A stretch of 64,000 nucleotides of DNA from Edaphocola flava (GTDB lineage: Bacteria > Bacteroidota > Bacteroidia > Chitinophagales > Chitinophagaceae): the NCBI RefSeq assembly GCF_004118155.1, contig NZ_SAIQ01000002.1, positions 310,001 to 374,000 of the forward strand, read 5' to 3'. The notes under the pieces are model-generated. The model was given only the letters and a program-made list of their open reading frames with translations, was not told the origin of the DNA and searched no databases. The translations under genes were made by a program, and so were the position numbers. Shown piece by piece: positions 60,764-64,000 of this stretch; position 1 is the stretch's first letter; every line of letters begins with the position of its first letter.

Positions 60764-62332
60764 ATGCCACAAAAAGTAGACATCAGGGTAAGCCCGCAAA
60801 TGGCCCAGGACGAGGAGCAGTTTAAAAAAGCATTGGCACAGAAGCTTAATGTTGCCCCCCGTCGTATAAATGCATACCAGATCTTACGCCGTTCGATTGA
60901 TGCGCGCAGCCGCAATATCGTGGTGCAGATGCAGGTCAATGTATTTGTAGAGGAGCCGTTTCAGGATGCTTATGCTTTTAGCCCGGCATTGCAGAAGGTA
61001 GAGCATGCCCGTCCGGTAATAGTCGCCGGAGCCGGACCTGCAGGCCTTTTTGCAGGATTACAATTAATAGAAAAGGGCCTGAGGCCGATCATAGTAGAAC
61101 GGGGTAAAGATGTGCGTAACCGCCGCCGTGACCTTGCCGCTATGAATAAACAGGGAATCGTAAATCCCGAATCGAATTACTGTTTCGGTGAGGGTGGGGC
61201 CGGTACCTATAGTGACGGTAAGCTGTATACCCGTTCGAATAAACGAGGCAGCATTTACCGCAGCCTGCAGTGGTTTCACTACTTCGGTGCTACAGAGAAA
61301 ATCCTGTACGAAGCCCATCCGCATATCGGTACCAACAAATTGCCGCATATCATCGTAGCCATGAGAGAGGCCATAGAAGCCTGTGGCGGACTGGTGTTGT
61401 TCGATACCAAAGTGACTGACCTGGTGCTGGAGGGAGATACACTGAAGGGGGTAATGGTTAATGAAAATGAACAGATCCTGGCCGATGCGCTGATACTGGC
61501 CACCGGACACTCTGCCCGTGATATATTTGAATTACTGCACCGTAAAAATATTAATATTGAAAGCAAGCCTTTCGCTTTAGGTGTGCGGATCGAGCACCAG
61601 CAGGCGCTGATCGACGCTACACAATATCATTGCCCGGTAGATCAGCCTCGGAGCGAATACCTGCCTCCTGCCTCCTATGGGCTCGTGAGCCAGGAGCTGG
61701 ATCGTGGTGTGTTTTCGTTCTGTATGTGTCCCGGAGGTATTATAGCCCCGGCCAGTACGACAGAGGGTGAGCTGGTGGTGAACGGATGGTCTCCGTCCAA
61801 ACGGGACGGGACTTTTGCCAACTCCGGTATGGTAGTAACTGTAGACGAGCAGGACTTTGCCCGTTACGGATTCACCGGACCACTGGCAGGTATGCAGTTT
61901 CAGCAAATGGTAGAGCGTAAAGCCTGGCAAGCCGGTGGCGGAAAGCTGGTGGCCCCTGCACAGCGCATGACTGATTTTGTACGCAATAAAGTGTCCAATA
62001 CGCTGCTGGATTGCAGTTACCTTCCGGGTACCAACAGTGCCCTGATGAGTGAGATTCTGCCTGAAGAAGTATACAATTCTATGGCCAAGGCATTTGTCAG
62101 CTTCGGGAAAAAGATGAAAGGCTATTATACAGAAAATGCCATGATACTGGCTACAGAATCCCGTACCTCAAGCCCGGTGCGTATTCCAAGAAATGAGGAT
62201 AGTCTGCAGCATCCACAGATCAAAGGATTATTTCCTTGTGCAGAAGGAGCTGGTTATGCCGGTGGTATTATCTCTGCTGCAATGGATGGAGAGAAGGTGG
62301 CCGGCAAGGTCTGGGAATATTACCAGGATTAA
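60764..62332 (+). CDS. FAD-dependent oxidoreductase of the YhiN-like/'FAD-dependent protein' family
   Basis: The 522-residue protein has a ~75-residue N-terminal ferredoxin-like domain, then the FAD loop VIVAGAGPAGLFAGL (GAGPAG at 89-94), ERGKDVRNRRRD and NYCFGEGGAGTYSDGKLYTR, and a late GLFPCAEGAGYAGGIISAAMDG FAD-binding end. This layout is shared by a large uncharacterised family of bacterial flavoproteins found across Bacteroidota and Firmicutes. The substrate is unknown. A strong terminator follows. Confidence 0.92.
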   Translation: MPQKVDIRVSPQMAQDEEQFKKALAQKLNVAPRRINAYQILRRSIDARSRNIVVQMQVNVFVEEPFQDAYAFSPALQKVEHARPVIVAGAGPAGLFAGLQLIEKGLRPIIVERGKDVRNRRRDLAAMNKQGIVNPESNYCFGEGGAGTYSDGKLYTRSNKRGSIYRSLQWFHYFGATEKILYEAHPHIGTNKLPHIIVAMREAIEACGGLVLFDTKVTDLVLEGDTLKGVMVNENEQILADALILATGHSARDIFELLHRKNINIESKPFALGVRIEHQQALIDATQYHCPVDQPRSEYLPPASYGLVSQELDRGVFSFCMCPGGIIAPASTTEGELVVNGWSPSKRDGTFANSGMVVTVDEQDFARYGFTGPLAGMQFQQMVERKAWQAGGGKLVAPAQRMTDFVRNKVSNTLLDCSYLPGTNSALMSEILPEEVYNSMAKAFVSFGKKMKGYYTENAMILATESRTSSPVRIPRNEDSLQHPQIKGLFPCAEGAGYAGGIISAAMDGEKVAGKVWEYYQD

Positions 62333-62350
62333 ACTATTGAAGCAACATAA

Positions 62351-62390
62351 AACATTAGCGGCCCCAAACTTTGGGGCCGCTAATGTTTTT
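62351..62390. terminator. Terminator after the FAD-dependent oxidoreductase
   Basis: AACATTAGCGGCCCCAAA pairs with its complement across a very short loop and ends in T5. It lies 18 bases after the stop codon and could act on both strands. Confidence 0.9.
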
Positions 62391-62412
62391 ATACAACCAT
62401 TGCGGACAAAAA

Positions 62413-62449
62413 CGGAACATTGTATTCCGGTATGGAGAATGTGTTTCCG
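62413..62449 (+). promoter_or_regulatory. Two tandem 17-bp dyads, candidate enhancer-binding-protein sites
   Basis: CGGAACATTGTATTCCG (62413-62429) is a perfect 5-bp inverted repeat with a 7-base spacer. TGGAGAATGTGTTTCCG (62433-62449) shares the half-sites and lies 20 bases further on, two helical turns. The second dyad centre is about 73 bases upstream of the -24 element, a usual distance for activators of sigma-54 promoters. That they bind a regulator is inference. Confidence 0.45.
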
Positions 62450-62513
62450 GAAAATGGAATATATAATAGTGTTTTGTTGTTGTAAGGGTCTGATTTTCAA
62501 TTGTTATTTGTTT

Positions 62514-62529
62514 TGGCACGCTATTGGCA
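62514..62529 (+). promoter_or_regulatory. Sigma-54-type -24/-12 promoter
   Basis: TGGCACGCTATTGGCA matches the consensus TGGCACG-N4-TTGCA at all defined positions except one (TGGC for TTGC). The invariant GG (62515-62516) and GC (62527-62528) have the correct spacing. It lies in a gene-free region with no ORF directly downstream. Transcription would start near 62540. Confidence 0.55.
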
Positions 62530-62539
62530 TATATCATAA

Positions 62540-62737
62540 TTGTAATCAGTAGTGAACTTTACAGATTTTAGTATAAGGGTTAATTATAGTTATAGTATGA
62601 AGTAATTTTTTTAGTATTCTTCTTTACAGAATCAGACGGAGCTGTATGATTTGTAACAAAATATTTTGGGAAAGACCATAACATAGAGGAGTAAATGCAA
62701 AAAGCGCCGGAGTGTCTACTCCGGCGTTTATTTTTTT
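62540..62737 (+). ncRNA. Candidate sigma-54-dependent small RNA (~198 nt)
   Basis: The boundaries are inferred: start from the -24/-12 element, end from the strong terminator at 62701-62737. No ORF of convincing size lies within; an 11-codon frame and a 36-codon frame from 62695 (which runs through the terminator hairpin) are both unlikely. The body is AT-rich with a CAAAATATTTTG palindrome near 62655-62670. Its targets cannot be read from the sequence. An alternative is that the hairpin ends transcripts arriving from the right on the other strand. Confidence 0.4.
62701..62737 (+). terminator. Strong rho-independent terminator in a gene-free region
   Basis: CGCCGGAGT (62705-62713) and ACTCCGGCG (62718-62726) pair across a GTCT loop, extended by A-T and G-T pairs, and are followed by TTTATTTTTTT. 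The reverse-strand T run is shorter (CTTTTTG), so forward termination is favoured. No coding gene ends nearby on this strand. The remaining gap to the repeat (62738-62876) shows nothing I can name. Confidence 0.85.
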
Positions 62738-62876
62738 GTACTGTCTGGGCTTCGTATTTCGGTTTTACCAGAACTTACTTAACTTATCCCGGTAAAGTCG
62801 GATGAAACTTGAGGATATTAGTGGCCCTTAAAAAAAACAGGCATAAATTATTTCTTTGTTTTTCAATTATAGTTAT

Positions 62877-63292
62877 TTGCTACCTTTTGCCTTGATGCAA
62901 AAGGTACCGCCAAAAAATCAAGGCTGTATAAATCCCTGGCTAAAAATCAATGTGTCGGTCGGTCGCAAACCAGACTCGCTGCGCTCAGACAGTGGTTTCC
63001 GACTTTATCGACCGAGCCAATGATTTTCTTAACGCCGGATTTATAAGGCCATTTTGAGCGATCTGTACTTGTACGGATCGCTTGTTGTTTTCATCACAGC
63101 GATAGCCATTTTTGTTGGAGATGCGATCGTTGAGCACCGAACGCTTCACACGTTAAGCTCAAACGATCAGTGCACGCAACGATACAAAATGGTAGTGCTC
63201 TGGAATCGCATTTGATAAAAACAAAGGCATTTGTTGTCCTATTGTTGCCGGACAAAAGGACGAATAAAATAGTAGCCTACATGCGGATAGTC
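62877..63292 (-). repeat. 416-bp dispersed structured repeat, copy 2
   Basis: This is the inverted copy of 31860-32275, with the same length and the same order of hairpins. Differences are scattered; the central palindrome GCGATC...GATCGC (63058-63081) keeps its arms while its loop differs from copy 1. One stem (63243-63268) has a mismatch in this copy. It ends 8 bases before the stop codon of the convergent methyltransferase gene. The short frame seen in copy 1 meets a TGA after 35 codons here, which argues against coding. Confidence 0.9.
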
Positions 63293-63300
63293 CGTAAATA

Positions 63301-64000
63301 TTAATTGCTTTTTCTTAGTACAAAGATCAGGTTACTGGTACGTTTGGTATTATCAATCACCTGTACACTCATACCTTTTGCTACGGCCCATGCTTCGATA
63401 GATTGCTGGCTGAGGAAATGAAGTTCGTTCTGCGTTTTATTAAATCCGATAATCTGCGTAGAATATTTTTCAGTTTGTTCTGTTCCTTTATGTCGTTCCG
63501 ACAGTTCTGTTACCCCGTCGCGGATGATCAGCATACCCTCCGCATTCAGTGCGGCATAGCAGCGATCCAGTAAGGCCTCTTGCTGTTCTGGTAACAGGTA
63601 GTGCAGTACATCACTGATGATAATGCCATCACAAGCATTCAGTGTATACTGGTTCAGGTCTGCATGCTCGAAGCGGATGCGTTCTGGGTCACGTTTGTAA
63701 TTATGCTGCGCTGTTACGATTTTGTCCTCATCATAATCAACACCGGTAAATATTCTGTCATTGGCTGCCCAGTGCAGCATGTAGCTCATAAAACCATAGC
63801 CGCAGCCAAGGTCATAAAAGGTTCCGGTGCGAGGCAGTAAATTGTGAAATACCTCGTAATTGCCTTCCAGCTTGCTTTTAATGCGGCAGTACCATTCTAC
63901 TACAGGTCCTTTGTAGGTATAACTTCGGATCAGCTGTTCACGGAAGTAAGACGGTGTTTCGTTTTTGATTTTTTCCTGTTCAAATTCGGCTTTGAAAAAA
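63301..64000 (-). CDS. SAM-dependent methyltransferase domain, 3' end of a longer gene
   Basis: The frame is open from the stop at 63301 to the right edge, so the true start is outside the window; the ATG at 63789 falls inside the SAM site. The readable 232 residues contain PSYFREQLIRSYTYKGPVVEW, then the SAM motif FYDLGCGYGFMSYML, GVDYDEDKI and DGIIISDVLHYL. In Chitinophagia this segment is typical of the C-terminus of trifunctional MMPL exporter/acyltransferase/methyltransferase proteins of flexirubin-type pathways; that assignment is from resemblance. It ends with an Arg-Lys-Ser-Asn tail. Confidence 0.85.
   Translation of the reverse strand, partial: FFKAEFEQEKIKNETPSYFREQLIRSYTYKGPVVEWYCRIKSKLEGNYEVFHNLLPRTGTFYDLGCGYGFMSYMLHWAANDRIFTGVDYDEDKIVTAQHNYKRDPERIRFEHADLNQYTLNACDGIIISDVLHYLLPEQQEALLDRCYAALNAEGMLIIRDGVTELSERHKGTEQTEKYSTQIIGFNKTQNELHFLSQQSIEAWAVAKGMSVQVIDNTKRTSNLIFVLRKSN

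Noticed and set aside
62193-62552. 119-codon forward ORF at the end of the FAD-enzyme gene
   Set aside because: It is out of frame with the real gene, spans the terminator at 62351-62390 and overlaps the sigma-54 promoter.
62695-62805. 36-codon ORF starting after a GAGGAG-like sequence
   Set aside because: It runs straight through the terminator hairpin, and the Bacteroidota genes here do not use Shine-Dalgarno sites.
1-64000. CRISPR arrays, tRNA or rRNA genes, prophage or IS transposases
   Set aside because: I looked for regularly spaced repeats, TpsiC-loop sequences and DDE/Y1 transposase motifs in the gaps and found none.

Overview
The window is a chromosomal segment of a member of the Bacteroidota, most likely Chitinophagia/Chitinophagaceae. 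The evidence is four secreted proteins with type IX secretion (T9SS) sorting domains, including one gliding-type (CHU_C) domain; promoters of the Bacteroidota form (TTG about 20 bases before TAnnTTTG); near absence of Shine-Dalgarno sequences; and family-typical proteins (GSCFA, Omp28-like, fused E1 alpha/beta, Mrp without CxxC). GC is roughly 45% by eye, with an AT-richer stretch at about 52.0-54.7 kb. I saw no rRNA, tRNA, CRISPR array, transposase or phage gene. The window is mostly core genome.

Layout. 1-2.4 kb: end of an unknown gene, then an SDR/AMP-ligase pair (reverse strand). 2.5-9.4 kb: a small secreted protein and two large T9SS substrates. 9.5-13.6 kb (reverse): ribosomal proteins L35-L20-L19 with their own promoter and without infC, and an operon of an FtsX/LolE-type permease, a FemAB-like acyltransferase, a SUI1-family factor and an MmcQ-like protein. 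13.7-19.5 kb: a secreted EEP nuclease/phosphatase, fabV, pdxH-pyrR-pyrB, a 46-residue membrane protein, an Omp28-like lipoprotein. 19.6-26.3 kb: rbfA, a second LolE-type permease, a GSCFA protein, an MsbA-like ABC exporter, a zinc-ribbon coiled-coil protein with a NIF3 protein, a small HELKH protein. 26.5-37.6 kb: an M4 metalloprotease, an L,D-transpeptidase, pgk, a CarboxypepD_reg-like protein, Mrp, a SpoIIM-like membrane protein, adenine deaminase, a TonB-C protein. 37.7-47.2 kb (reverse): an acyl carrier protein, fused 2-oxoacid dehydrogenase E1, a CoA-transferase family enzyme and a giant T9SS subtilase. 47.3-55.3 kb: two envelope proteins, a thermonuclease, a berberine-type oxidase, mltG, DUF4956, an unusual secreted PPDK-like protein, DinB. 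55.4-64 kb: a WYL regulator opposite a GyrI-like protein, fmt/beta-helix/TlpA/gmk, an FAD enzyme, and the 3' end of a methyltransferase that probably belongs to a flexirubin-type MMPL/acyltransferase/methyltransferase fusion.

Two things are not explained by ordinary genes. First, a 416-bp element occurs twice in opposite orientation (31860-32275 and 62877-63292), each copy between convergent genes, rich in conserved inverted repeats and bounded by similar hairpins. Second, the gene-free stretch 62393-62737 holds two tandem 17-bp dyads, a near-consensus sigma-54 (-24/-12) promoter and, about 200 bases downstream, a strong rho-independent terminator with no convincing ORF between. I read this as a candidate sigma-54-dependent small RNA. 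A third unusual item is a predicted exported PEP-synthase/PPDK-like protein whose phosphohistidine-type and ATP-grasp regions are in swapped order.
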